The notes beneath the pieces are model-generated. The model had not been told where the DNA came from and did not search any database. It saw nothing but the letters and a program-made list of their open reading frames with translations. Below, piece by piece: positions 52,510 through 61,800 of a stretch of DNA of 64,000 nucleotides (the stretch's first letter is position 1; each line of letters begins with the position of its first letter). Both the position numbers and the translations under genes were made by a program. The DNA comes from an uncultured Rhodoferax sp. (GTDB lineage Bacteria; Pseudomonadota; Gammaproteobacteria; Burkholderiales; Burkholderiaceae_C): NCBI RefSeq assembly GCF_946221635.1, contig NZ_CAMIHB010000007.1:1-64000 (forward strand), in the 5' to 3' direction.

Positions 52510-53550
52510 TCAGTGCGGCAGCGGGTGCGCTGCTTCGGGCGCCCAGCGCAGCTGGACGGACTCACCCACCGCATAGGGGCGCTGGGCAAAGGTGGCTTCG
52601 GGCACCATGACCGAGATCTCGGCCGTGGTGTGGGCGGTGTAGCGGGCGCCGGCCGGTTGCAGGCCCAGCAACACATAGGTGCCCTGGTACTCCACATCGG
52701 TGATGACGGCGGCCTTGGTGTGCGGTGGTTCACCGGCCGCCGGGTCGGCCGGGTGCACCCGCATGTGGTCGGTGCGCACGCCAATCTTGCCCTGCGGTGT
52801 CTGCAGCACGTTGTGCCCGCCCATGAAGCGCGCCACAAACTCGCTGGCGGGCTTGTTGTAGACCTCGTGCGGGCTGCCCACCTGCTCAATCACGCCGTGG
52901 TTCATCACCACCATGGTGTCGGCGAGGGCCATGGCTTCTTCCTGGCTATGGGTCACGTGGATGAAGGTCAGGCCCAGCTCCTTCTGCCAGCGGCGCAGCT
53001 CGGCACGCATCTGGATGCGCAGGAAGGGGTCCAGCGCAGAGAGCGGTTCGTCCAGCAGCAGCACGCGCGGCTGGGTGATGAGGGCGCGCGCCAGCGCCAC
53101 ACGCTGCTGCTGCCCGCCGGACAGCTCGCCGGGCTTGCGTTCGGCCAGATGGCCCATGGCCACGCGTTCCAGCAGATCCTGCGCCTTGGCCAGGCGCTCG
53201 GTCTTGTCCACACCCTTCATCTTGAGGCTGAAGGCCACGTTGTCCCGCGCGCTCAGGTGCGGGAACAGGGCAAAGCTCTGGAACATCATGGCCGTGCCGC
53301 GCTCGGCGGCGGGCAGGTCGGTGATGTTGCGGTTCTCCAGCAGGATGTCGCCGCTGCTGGCCAACTCGTGGCCCGCCACCATGCGCAGCGTGGTGCTCTT
53401 CCCGCAGCCCGAAGGGCCCAGCAGGCAGCAGTAGCTGCCGCTGGCAATGCGCAGGTTGATGTTGTCCACGGCAGGTTTGCCCGAGCCGTAGCGTTTGCTC
53501 AGCCCGACCAGCTCAATCGCGGCGGCCTGCAGGGTGGTGGTGGCAGTCAT
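52510..53550 (-). CDS. ABC transporter ATP-binding protein, PotA-like
   Basis: The product has 346 residues from the ATG at 53550 (MTATTTLQAAAIELVGLSKR). Walker A is LGPSGCGKSTTLRMVAG, signature GELSGGQQQRVALARAL and Walker B VLLLDEPLSALDP. A C-terminal TOBE domain follows (GKIGVRTDHMRVHP onward). It is the first gene of the operon; the region upstream has the candidate GntR operator. Confidence 0.93.
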   Translation of the reverse strand: MTATTTLQAAAIELVGLSKRYGSGKPAVDNINLRIASGSYCCLLGPSGCGKSTTLRMVAGHELASSGDILLENRNITDLPAAERGTAMMFQSFALFPHLSARDNVAFSLKMKGVDKTERLAKAQDLLERVAMGHLAERKPGELSGGQQQRVALARALITQPRVLLLDEPLSALDPFLRIQMRAELRRWQKELGLTFIHVTHSQEEAMALADTMVVMNHGVIEQVGSPHEVYNKPASEFVARFMGGHNVLQTPQGKIGVRTDHMRVHPADPAAGEPPHTKAAVITDVEYQGTYVLLGLQPAGARYTAHTTAEISVMVPEATFAQRPYAVGESVQLRWAPEAAHPLPH

Positions 53551-53579
53551 GCCAAACCCTACGCAAAGCCTGTGCCAGC

Positions 53580-53614
53580 TTTGTACACAATGTTTTCGGC
53601 ACTTTGTGTACAAA
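53580..53614. promoter_or_regulatory. Candidate GntR operator: 11-bp inverted repeat
   Basis: TTTGTACACAA (53580-53590) and its exact reverse complement TTGTGTACAAA (53604-53614) are 24 bases apart centre to centre. They lie 30 bases upstream of the first gene of the ABC operon. The TGTACACA half-sites resemble FadR-subgroup operators. Confidence 0.65.
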
Positions 53615-53697
53615 ATGCACAAAACTTGTGCGTTGCAGCAAAGGCAGAGGCGGCTCCGGTGCTGGATTTGGTGCAGCACCGGACTAGCACATGGTGC

Positions 53698-53758
53698 GGA
53701 ATGCTCCTGTTTTTATAGCTGCTTGCACACAATCCACGGGGGCTAGAGGCCTAAAACA
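53698..53758 (-). repeat. Dispersed intergenic repeat, family A, copy 8
   Basis: On the minus strand: GGCCTCTAGCCCCCGTGGAT, then TGTGTGCAAGCAGCTATAAA, then AACAGGAGCA. It is close to the end of the transglycosylase gene. Confidence 0.72.
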
Positions 53759-53761
53759 TGC

Positions 53762-55024
53762 CTAATTCCGCACCCACACCAACCCCGGCAGTGCTTCCAG
53801 CAACGCCGCCCGCTCCTTTTTGGGCAAGGGTCGCAAACTGGCGGCCACCCACTGCGCACGCTCCAGGTTGATGCTGCCGCGCGCTTTCCAGCGCTGGGCT
53901 TCCAGGGCCGGGTTGTGCAGCATGGCGGCCAGCCAGACGGCTTCGGCGGCGCTGAGTTGGTCGGCCCGCTTGCCAAAGTAGGTGTGGGCGGCAGCCTGCG
54001 CGCCGCAGACCGTGGCGCCCCAGGGCGCGTGGTCCAGGTAGAGGCGCAAGATGCGCGCCTTGCCCAGGGTTTGCTCCATCTCCACCGCGTAGAGCAGTTC
54101 GCGCAGTTTGCGCACGGGGGAGCGCTCGCCGCCCGTGACCAGCAATTTGGCCACTTGTTGCGACAGGGTGCTGGCGCCGCGCAAAGTAGCGTCTTCCGCC
54201 TGGTTGCTCCGCAGGGCCTTGCCCATCTCCACCAGGTCGTAGCCGGGGTGTTCATAAAAGCGCTGGTCTTCGGCGGCCAGTACGGCGCGGGCCAGCAGGC
54301 TGTCGGCGCGCACATTGGCGCGCGCCATGGCGGCGGGCAGGCCCTGGCTGCATTGGCTTTGCGCCTGCGCCCAGGCCTCGGTGCCCAGGCCCTGCACGGC
54401 CATGCCGCTGATGCGTGGCTGCACCGTCAGTGCCTTGCTGGGCAGGTCCAGCGTGGCCTTGAGGGAGAAGGTGCCGTCGATCTGCGCGTTCGCCACTTCG
54501 GGGATGGCGCTGGCAAACAGTGCATAGCCATCGGCCACCGGCGTATCGGGTACGTCTATATGGAGCGTGATGCCGGCGGGGCGCAGGTTGCCGCGCCACG
54601 TGGCGTTCACCGCCCCGCTGTGCAGGGTGCCGCGCAGTTCGGTGGCGTTGCGGCGCACGGTCATGCGCGCCTCCTGCAGGCGGATGGGCTCGCTGCCCCA
54701 GCTGCTGCTGCGTAGCGTGCAGGGCTGGCAGCGCAGGCTGAGCTGCTGGCTGGCTTCGTCCCAGCTCAGCCGCACCTCGCCCAGGCGCGTGGGCAGGGTG
54801 CGGCCATGTAGCTGCCGGGCAATCCAGGGCGTGCTGCCCCACTGCACCAGCGCCGCCACGCCCACGTCCAGGTTCACCGGCCCGGCCCGCAGCGTGGTGG
54901 CCCAGTCCCCCGGCGCTGGGCGCAGCAGCGCGCGCGCCGTGAACAACAAGGCGCCTAGGCCGAGCATGGCCAGCACCACCGTAATGAGCACAACCCGGGC
55001 CGCAGCCCCAAGCCAAGTACGCAC
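53762..55024 (-). CDS. Peptidoglycan glycosyltransferase (GT51) with unusual N-terminal domain
   Basis: The product has 420 residues if it starts at the GTG at 55024, preceded by AGGAAG at 5 bases. A membrane helix covers about 8-30. Residues 40-240 match no GT51 part that I know and look beta-rich. The transglycosylase domain then has LAAEDQRFYEHPGYD (catalytic Glu 252), GASTLSQQVAKLL and RKLRELLYAVEMEQTLGKAR. There is no transpeptidase domain. The typical MtgA is about 240 residues, so the extra region is noteworthy. It is 29 bases after the EpsI-like gene of the exosortase locus, suggesting a shared transcript. Confidence 0.85.
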   Translation of the reverse strand: MRTWLGAAARVVLITVVLAMLGLGALLFTARALLRPAPGDWATTLRAGPVNLDVGVAALVQWGSTPWIARQLHGRTLPTRLGEVRLSWDEASQQLSLRCQPCTLRSSSWGSEPIRLQEARMTVRRNATELRGTLHSGAVNATWRGNLRPAGITLHIDVPDTPVADGYALFASAIPEVANAQIDGTFSLKATLDLPSKALTVQPRISGMAVQGLGTEAWAQAQSQCSQGLPAAMARANVRADSLLARAVLAAEDQRFYEHPGYDLVEMGKALRSNQAEDATLRGASTLSQQVAKLLVTGGERSPVRKLRELLYAVEMEQTLGKARILRLYLDHAPWGATVCGAQAAAHTYFGKRADQLSAAEAVWLAAMLHNPALEAQRWKARGSINLERAQWVAASLRPLPKKERAALLEALPGLVWVRN

Positions 55025-55053
55025 AGCATCTTCCTTCCTGAAACCCTGCCACC

Positions 55054-55605
55054 CTACAGCGGCGTTGCCACTGTCACGGCCTTCCACGGCCCCGCGGACT
55101 GGCCGGCCACCGAGGCCCAATACCAGGCCGAGGTATCGGTAAAGCCCTGGCCCTGCGCGTCTTCAATGCGCTCGCAGACACGCACTGCCTGGCCACCCCG
55201 GTCTGCCACAAAGCAGCGCCAGCGGGTCTTGTCGGCCTGTTCCTCCAGCTGCTCATTGCGGATGCGGTAGCCCAGACCGCGGTAGCAGTCGGTGGCGGGG
55301 TGCAACATGCGTGTGGGCTGGTTCACGGTGCGCAGCACCAGCACCTGGCGGCCATCGGTCAGGCGCGCCAGCGTGCCGGGGAAGTGGCGCGCAAAGCGCT
55401 CTTCCACCGCGCTCAGGGCCAGCGGGCGCAGGGGCTGGCCCTGCCATTCGGTGGGTTGCTCCACGTTGTGCGTGTCGGGGTCGCGCACAGCCATATGCCC
55501 GCCCACGGCCTGGGCGATGCCCCACAGCGCGCACAGCGGCAGCACGGCCGTCCACAGCGTCTTGTGCAGCACGCGGTTCACAAAGCGGTTGTCAAGAAAG
55601 CTCAT
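55054..55605 (-). CDS. EpsI-like exosortase-associated protein
   Basis: The product has 183 residues from the ATG at 55605, which overlaps the exosortase stop (ATGA). One transmembrane helix near residues 15-32 is followed by an extracytoplasmic domain with HPATDCYRGLGYRI, the conserved Cys-containing motif of EpsI-type proteins. EpsI domains accompany exosortases, sometimes fused to them, and are thought to assist processing at the membrane. Confidence 0.85.
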   Translation of the reverse strand: MSFLDNRFVNRVLHKTLWTAVLPLCALWGIAQAVGGHMAVRDPDTHNVEQPTEWQGQPLRPLALSAVEERFARHFPGTLARLTDGRQVLVLRTVNQPTRMLHPATDCYRGLGYRIRNEQLEEQADKTRWRCFVADRGGQAVRVCERIEDAQGQGFTDTSAWYWASVAGQSAGPWKAVTVATPL

Positions 55606-56468
55606 ACCGAAGTCCGTTCCAAAGAGGTGGTGCGGCCCATGGCCCAGGCAATGCCTGTGCACACTGCGGCCAGCACCAGCAGGCCTACGGCCTCATGGCC
55701 CCAGCCGGGCAAGGCGGTGCCTGAGGCTTGCAGCGCTACCAGCGCGGTGTTGCGCAGCACATTGCCCAGCAACACCAGCGCACCCACCACGGGCAGGCGC
55801 AGCAAAAAGGTCTTGTTGCGCTGCTCCGTCGCCAGCGCCACCACGCAGGCCGTGAAGTAACCCAGCCAGGCCATCTGCACGCCCGAGCAGGGCGCGTCCA
55901 CGATGACGAGCTGGCCGTTCACCACCAGGCTGCTGCCCGTGCGCTCTACCGTGTGGGCGACGGACAGCAGCCAGCGGCTCATCTCTGCCGTGACCACGCG
56001 CAGCGGAAAGCCCGCGTAGAACTGCAGCGAGGCCAGCAGCGGCAGCGACAGCACCGACAGGCCCAGTACCGGCGCCGTGGCCACGCGTGCCGGCAAGAAG
56101 GCGATGAGGCCGGCCGCGATGGACAGCAGGCCGATCAGCGCCACCACCAGGTCCGGCAACTGCTGGTGCAGCGCCGTGGTGAGCACGGCGCCGGTAAGCG
56201 CTGCCGCCTGGAAGCCCAGGCGCGGTGCGGCGCGCAAGTGCCTGCGGTGTTGCCACAGCAGCCCGCACAGAGCCGCCAGGGCCAGCAGCCCCAGCGGGTC
56301 GTCCGAGCCATCGGCCATGCGTTGGCCCATCCACCACCAGGTGGGCCACAGCGCCAGGGCCAGCAGCGCCAGCCAGCGCCATTCGGGGGCGGTGTCGATG
56401 GCGATGCCGAAGCGCACAAAGCGGGGCATGTGGAGCAAACGGTTCAATGAGGAATGTGTGTTTTCCAC
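55602..56468 (-). CDS. Exosortase (PEP-CTERM processing transpeptidase)
   Basis: The product has 288 residues from the GTG at 56468, seven bases after AAGGAA. An ATG 13 codons later lacks a ribosome site. It is a multi-pass membrane protein with the exosortase catalytic residues: Cys in DAPCSGVQM, Arg in NVLRNTALV and His in GWGHEAVGLL. Exosortases cleave C-terminal PEP-CTERM tails at the outer face of the inner membrane. The adjacent VIT-VWA gene supplies such a tail, so this is probably a dedicated one-substrate system. Confidence 0.9.
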   Translation of the reverse strand: MENTHSSLNRLLHMPRFVRFGIAIDTAPEWRWLALLALALWPTWWWMGQRMADGSDDPLGLLALAALCGLLWQHRRHLRAAPRLGFQAAALTGAVLTTALHQQLPDLVVALIGLLSIAAGLIAFLPARVATAPVLGLSVLSLPLLASLQFYAGFPLRVVTAEMSRWLLSVAHTVERTGSSLVVNGQLVIVDAPCSGVQMAWLGYFTACVVALATEQRNKTFLLRLPVVGALVLLGNVLRNTALVALQASGTALPGWGHEAVGLLVLAAVCTGIAWAMGRTTSLERTSV

Positions 56469-56499
56469 TTTCGGTTTCCTTCGTGCGGTGTAACAACTA

Positions 56500-56549
56500 C
56501 CGTTCGGGCTGAGCTTGTCGAAGCCCTTCGACAGGCTCAGGGCGAACGG
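56500..56549 (+). repeat. Palindromic intergenic repeat, family D
   Basis: A 50-base inverted repeat: CCGTTCGGGCTGAGCTTGTC on the left pairs with GACAGGCTCAGGGCGAACGG on the right, around GAAGCCCTTC. From memory, this sequence is widespread as an intergenic repeat in proteobacteria. It lies between the VIT-VWA and exosortase genes and may end or attenuate the transcript. Confidence 0.8.
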
Positions 56550-56556
56550 AATTGGT

Positions 56557-58665
56557 TCAGCTCGTGTAGTGGTGGGCGCGGCGCGCAGCGCGGTGGCGGC
56601 GGTGCGCCAGCATGGCCAGCACACTCAGCGTCAGCAGCATGGCGCCCCAGGTGGCGGGTTCAGGCGTGCTGGGCACTTCGGCGCCCAAGGCCGAGTTCTC
56701 CACACCCTGCGGCAGAGGTGAGGGCTGGTTCACGCTGGGGCTGTCGGCGGGCGCCTTGTTGCGCACCACCTGGTCCACGGCCAGGAAGCTGGTGTATTGG
56801 GTCAGCAGGCTGTATTTCAGGCCCAGGTCGGTGATGGCGTCCTTGGCGGCGCTGCCGCCTTCCAGGGCTTCCTGGTCGCTGAGTGCGGCAATGCGGTGGC
56901 GGGCCCACAGGTGGCGCAGGGCGGCGGTGTCGGTCGCGTTGCTGGCGGTGATGGGCATGCTGAAGTGCAGCGGGCCGCTGGCCGAGTTGCCATCCACGAT
57001 CAGCGTGCCTTTGGCCTCACCCTTCCATTTGCCAAACACGATGAGGGGTCGCTGGGCCAGCAGGTCAGGCAGCTGGCGGGGTTCCACGTCGTACACGTCC
57101 AGGCCTTCAAAACGCACCTTCACATTGGTGAGCACGGGGGAGTCGATCATTTGGCGGAAGCGTTTGGCTTGTTCGGCCGCTTGCTCGGGTTTGGTGATGA
57201 TGAAGGGTTCGCCCATGCCCGCACGGGCCAGGCCTTCCATGAGGTGGCGGTTCACGCTGGAACCGATGCCGAACGAAAACACGTTGGCGCTGGAAAGGTT
57301 GTTGCGCACCAGCTCAAACGCTTCGCGCTCCACGGTCACATAGCCGTCGGTCACCACCACCACGGTGCGCGAGGTGTCGGCGTTCTTGGGCTGGGCATAG
57401 ACGCGCTTGAGCGCGGGGATCAACTCCGTGCTGCCACCGCCACCTTGCTGGTCGATGGTGCGGATGGCCTGGTCAATATTGGCCTTGGTGGCAGGCACGG
57501 ACTGGGGGCTCAGGAAGTTGTTGCTGCCCGAGAACAGCAACACGTTGAAGGTATCGCTGGGGCGCAGGCCGCCAATCAGCTCGCGCAGCACACCCTTGGC
57601 AGTGTCCAGCGGAAAGCCGTGCATGGAGCCCGAGATGTCCACCACGAAGATGTACTCGCGCGGCGTGATGGCCGTGGCGGCCGGAGCCTTGGGCGGCTCC
57701 ACCATGGCGAGGAAGAAGTTCTCGTCCCGGCCCTTGTAGAGCATCACGCCGCTCTCGATCTTGTCGCCCGCCAGGCGGTAGTCCAGGATGAAGTCGCGGT
57801 TGTTGGTGGGCTCGGCCGTGGGCAACAAGCCCACCACCGTGGCGCCACCTTGCTCGGTGTAGCTGCGGATGGTGTGCGAGCTGGAGCGCACTTCCTTCAC
57901 GCCAATGGGCGTGTTCAGCGTCACGTGGATATCAAACGCAGGCGCAGCGGCGCTGGTAGGTGTGTTCTGGCCCTGGGGCAGGTAGGGCTGGGCCACCCAG
58001 GTGGCGTTGGCCTGAGAACTCTGCGGGCTGTTGTAGCGCGGGCCCACCACGGTAGGGAAGACGAATTGGTACTTGCCATCGGTGGGTAGCAGCAGCTCGG
58101 TGTAGCGCAGCTCCACCTTCACGTCGTCGCCGGGCATGATGTTGGCCACGTTCATCTGGAACACATTGGGCAGGTGCTGCTCCAGCAGCGCGGCGGTCTT
58201 GCCTTCCTGCTTGGCCGCGTCGTACTCAATCTTGGCCTGCTGCTTCTCGCGGATCTTGGCCGTGATCAGGCGGTCCGCCAGACGCACGTTCATGCCATGC
58301 ACCGCGGCGCGCGTGGAGCCGGGGAACACGTACTTGGCTTCGATGGCGCGCTGGCCTTCGTTCTTGTAGGTCTGCACCACGGTCACGTCGGCAATCACGC
58401 CGCTGACCTGCACATTCACCTGCGTGGACTTGAGCGGCAACTGGTCCACGCCGGGGTTGTCACTCTTGACGAAGAAGTAGGGGCTTTCGGTCTTGAGGCG
58501 TGGCGTCGCATCACGGTCCTGCGCATGGGCCGGTGGGCTCAGCGTCAGCGCCACAAAACAGGCAGCAGACAGTGCGGTGGTGGCCAGCCAGACCCAGCGC
58601 GAGCGGCGCGCGGGAGGCTCAGCAGAGGCGGCGTAGGGCGCCGGGTGGGTAGCAACAAGTGCCAT
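56557..58665 (-). CDS. VIT and VWA domain protein with PEP-CTERM-like sorting tail
   Basis: The 702-residue protein has a signal/anchor at about 22-48 (ending AHAQ). A VIT domain covers about 60-190 (VVQTYKNEGQRAIEAKYVFP). A VWA domain covers about 330-490 with the metal site VVDISGSMHG. The C-terminus is tripartite: PEPATWG, a hydrophobic helix and an Arg-rich end (RRHRAARR), the PEP-CTERM layout. It should be exported, processed by the adjacent exosortase and displayed at the cell surface. Inter-alpha-trypsin-like VIT-VWA proteins bind partners through the metal site. It starts after GGAG at 7 bases. Confidence 0.9.
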   Translation of the reverse strand: MALVATHPAPYAASAEPPARRSRWVWLATTALSAACFVALTLSPPAHAQDRDATPRLKTESPYFFVKSDNPGVDQLPLKSTQVNVQVSGVIADVTVVQTYKNEGQRAIEAKYVFPGSTRAAVHGMNVRLADRLITAKIREKQQAKIEYDAAKQEGKTAALLEQHLPNVFQMNVANIMPGDDVKVELRYTELLLPTDGKYQFVFPTVVGPRYNSPQSSQANATWVAQPYLPQGQNTPTSAAAPAFDIHVTLNTPIGVKEVRSSSHTIRSYTEQGGATVVGLLPTAEPTNNRDFILDYRLAGDKIESGVMLYKGRDENFFLAMVEPPKAPAATAITPREYIFVVDISGSMHGFPLDTAKGVLRELIGGLRPSDTFNVLLFSGSNNFLSPQSVPATKANIDQAIRTIDQQGGGGSTELIPALKRVYAQPKNADTSRTVVVVTDGYVTVEREAFELVRNNLSSANVFSFGIGSSVNRHLMEGLARAGMGEPFIITKPEQAAEQAKRFRQMIDSPVLTNVKVRFEGLDVYDVEPRQLPDLLAQRPLIVFGKWKGEAKGTLIVDGNSASGPLHFSMPITASNATDTAALRHLWARHRIAALSDQEALEGGSAAKDAITDLGLKYSLLTQYTSFLAVDQVVRNKAPADSPSVNQPSPLPQGVENSALGAEVPSTPEPATWGAMLLTLSVLAMLAHRRHRAARRAHHYTS

Positions 58666-58898
58666 GGGGCTTCTCCAGTCGGCGTGCGGTATTGCACGGT
58701 GGAGAGAGCATCCCGCGGGGGGGAGAAGTCAGTTTGAAGCCGCTAGGGGCTTGTGTGAAGTCTGTGTGAAAACGGGGTGAAAGGGTGAGTTGCTGGCTAC
58801 GGTCGTTCATACTTGAAGATTCGATAGGCGCTATCACCGTCAGCTGGCTTTCGATCGACTAATTCCGGGCTTTTCAAGTTAGAGACCAACAGGCCATG

Positions 58899-61800
58899 TC
58901 AACTTCGCCGTGGCGCTTTGTGCATCTTGGCTCGCGACCTACGCCGAACTGGCGCACGAGGGCGACTGCCGACCGGTGTGCGCTTGTCCAAGTCTAGAGT
59001 CAACTCCTTGGCTTGCGGCATGTTGAACTCCAACATACGCTCGAAGAGTACCGAGCCAGCCGCACGCGCGTTGGCCCCCATGTCTTGAAGTTGCAGCGCG
59101 ATATCTAGCAACCATTCAGTGCTCAGGTACCAAGATGTGGCGATATTGCCCATCTGATCGCCAGCCGCGTCGAGTAGTGCATGGACCACTGAGCAGACCC
59201 GCGCCGGTTCGGACGCTACCAGCTTGACCAGCATTTCAGGCAGGCGCTCAGCTCGTCCGTTCTTCAACACGCTGGGGTAGGCCACCAAGGCATCCAGCAA
59301 CTCTCTGGTCTCGGAGTCCGCAGCGAACCCATCATTCATGAAGATCCCAGACAACGCGGTCAGCACTCGCTCTTCGGTGCTACGTAGGAGCAGAAGCAAA
59401 ATGGGATGAACCACCGGCCTAGTCATCGGCTCATGCCACAAATTGGCCACGGCGTGCGCCACGCCTAGCGCTGCATCTGAAGCAGCATCACCACTGAACG
59501 CCTCAACCAGTTCACGAGACCAGTCTTCCGCGGGGAATAGGGCATGTCGCAAACAAGCCAATTCCCCCCCTTGCTGCCCCCTACCTGTCCTCTCAACAAT
59601 AGCCGTCATCCAGCGCCGTACCGCTGCAACCGAAGCCCAGCGAAACGAATGGGCGACAAAATGAGCCCAACCCCGCCTCGCGAGAATGGATGGCACAGCC
59701 GCAATCACCTGATCGACAAGAGCCTCCACCCTAGAACGATCCGCCATCCTCTGATACGTAAGCTCGCGCTGAATAAGTGCCTCCCAAACTCGAGACGACT
59801 CTGCGCGGGTGGCATGTCGCTCAAGAATGGAGAGCCAGCGATCAAGTCGGGGAGGCTCCACAGACAGACAGGCAGACGTTAGCGCAGACAGCGTCGGGTA
59901 GTTCCCGTTCGGAAGCGCGGCAATCGACCCATGCCCCCAAAGGACCGGTGAAGACGTCTCCTTTGCATCCGCCTCATTCTCCGCAGCGTCCTCAGTCGCG
60001 CAGGGAATCAACCAGCGCTCCATCCGAACTATGAGTTCGTCCGGGACAGGCGCTTCCTTGCTGGCTGCATTCGCGATAGCGTAGGCTGCATCACGCCGAA
60101 AATCAGAACCGACAAAACCCTTGTCTTCCAACTCGGCAACCAAGGAATAAAACGCAGGTGCGGTAAGACCAGCTGGAATGAGTTCGCGAAGGGTACAAGA
60201 GACTGGAATCTCGTTGCTGGCAGGATCAAGCGAACGAACGACGCGGAGAACTTTGGCTAGGTCGCGCTTGGTCAATTCGGCCAACTCACGGCCTGCCTGT
60301 ATGGCCCCTCCTTTCATTCGGTGCCGCGGATGATCCCAAGCTGCGTCATCGGTAAGCTCGCTGAAGAGATTTAGGACGTCCGCGTCGGTGGCGCGATCCA
60401 TCTGCTGAGCACTCACCGGACTCCCGATCCACTGGACACCAGAGAAATGCACATCCTTATCAGTTAGGCCCGGAAAGGCGCGCTCCTCTTCATTTACAAG
60501 CCGTTGGAGCGCAGCGCTTCTCCGCCTCTCAGGTAACGCCCTCAGCAATCGGAGTCGGTGCTGGCGAGCCCACTGCAGTCGTTGCTGCCTAGTGCCTGCA
60601 TCATCTTGCTGTGTTGCCCCGCTGTAGTAGCGCCAGTCGCGAAGGATGGTCTCCAGCTCCGCGTAGCTCGGGTCATCAAGCAGCAAACTGACCCCTGAAA
60701 TCATTGCAATGCTTTCCTTGTGTACATCGGTGTAAGGCCCGAGAACAAGGCGCCGAGAATCGCCGCGTAAGTAGTCGAACACGCGCTGTGGTGCGTGTGC
60801 GGCGGCTCGCACGAGGCCTAGGGCCAAGAAGCGGTGCACGAGGAGCAGTTCGGATTGGGCGTTCGCGGTGACGAACTCCAGAAAACCCTCTGGGTCAGAA
60901 TCTGCCCAGCCTTGAATTCCGAGCCGAAATGAGAGGAGCAGCGGGCGCTCGTATCGTGCCTCATCATCATCCAAGTCTTGAAACATCAGCCCCCTGTTTT
61001 GCCGGTAGCCAATCACGACGCTCGGGGCCTCTGAGGCAAAGTGCTGCAGTCCTTCAAGAAGCAGTGGCCACATGGCTATGACAAAGGCTTTCGGAGCAGC
61101 TTCGGCAATTGCCTCCATGTCATGAAACTGGCGCGCCTCAAATGCCGCCTGAACGTTCTTAGCCATAACGGCGTAAGCCGTTTCATCGTCCTTGGGTGCG
61201 TTGGCTAGAGGCGCAATAGCGGCGTCCATTTGGCGCCTGAGCCAAGCCGAAATCAATCGGGGCGCCTCCTCCGGCTGAGCTGCACTCACCGCACCAGCTA
61301 CATGCCCGATAGCCCACTCAGCAATCGGACTGCGACCGGCGATCAACACAAGGCTGTCCAACCAAAGGCCGGTCTGCGGCGCGATGTCGCCGCCCCCTAG
61401 GGCCTGCCAGCTTAGGACGTCTCTATCTGCATCGTTCAACCAATGCCGCCGAACAAGATCGACGACAGCCTCTGAGCTAAAGTGCAGGGCTTGTCGAAGC
61501 ATCGGCAACAGTGCTTGAGCTTGGTCCCCCGGGGAGGCCATCAATCTAGGAAGATGCGCTGGCAACAATGCGGCAAACCATCCGGGGCTTCCAACCGCGG
61601 CTCCGATGAAGCGGGGTACGAACCACTGATCAGTCATGGCCTGTTCTACGAGCTGACGTTCGGCAGACGTGGGCGTAGTCTGCAAGCCCAAGAACTCGAT
61701 CAACAACATCTTCAGATGCGGGCGCAGGTCCGCCGCCCACAGCCGCCCGATTTCGACGCCGTACTCCTCAGGACTCGCGCCGCGAAAGTACCCCAGCGCA

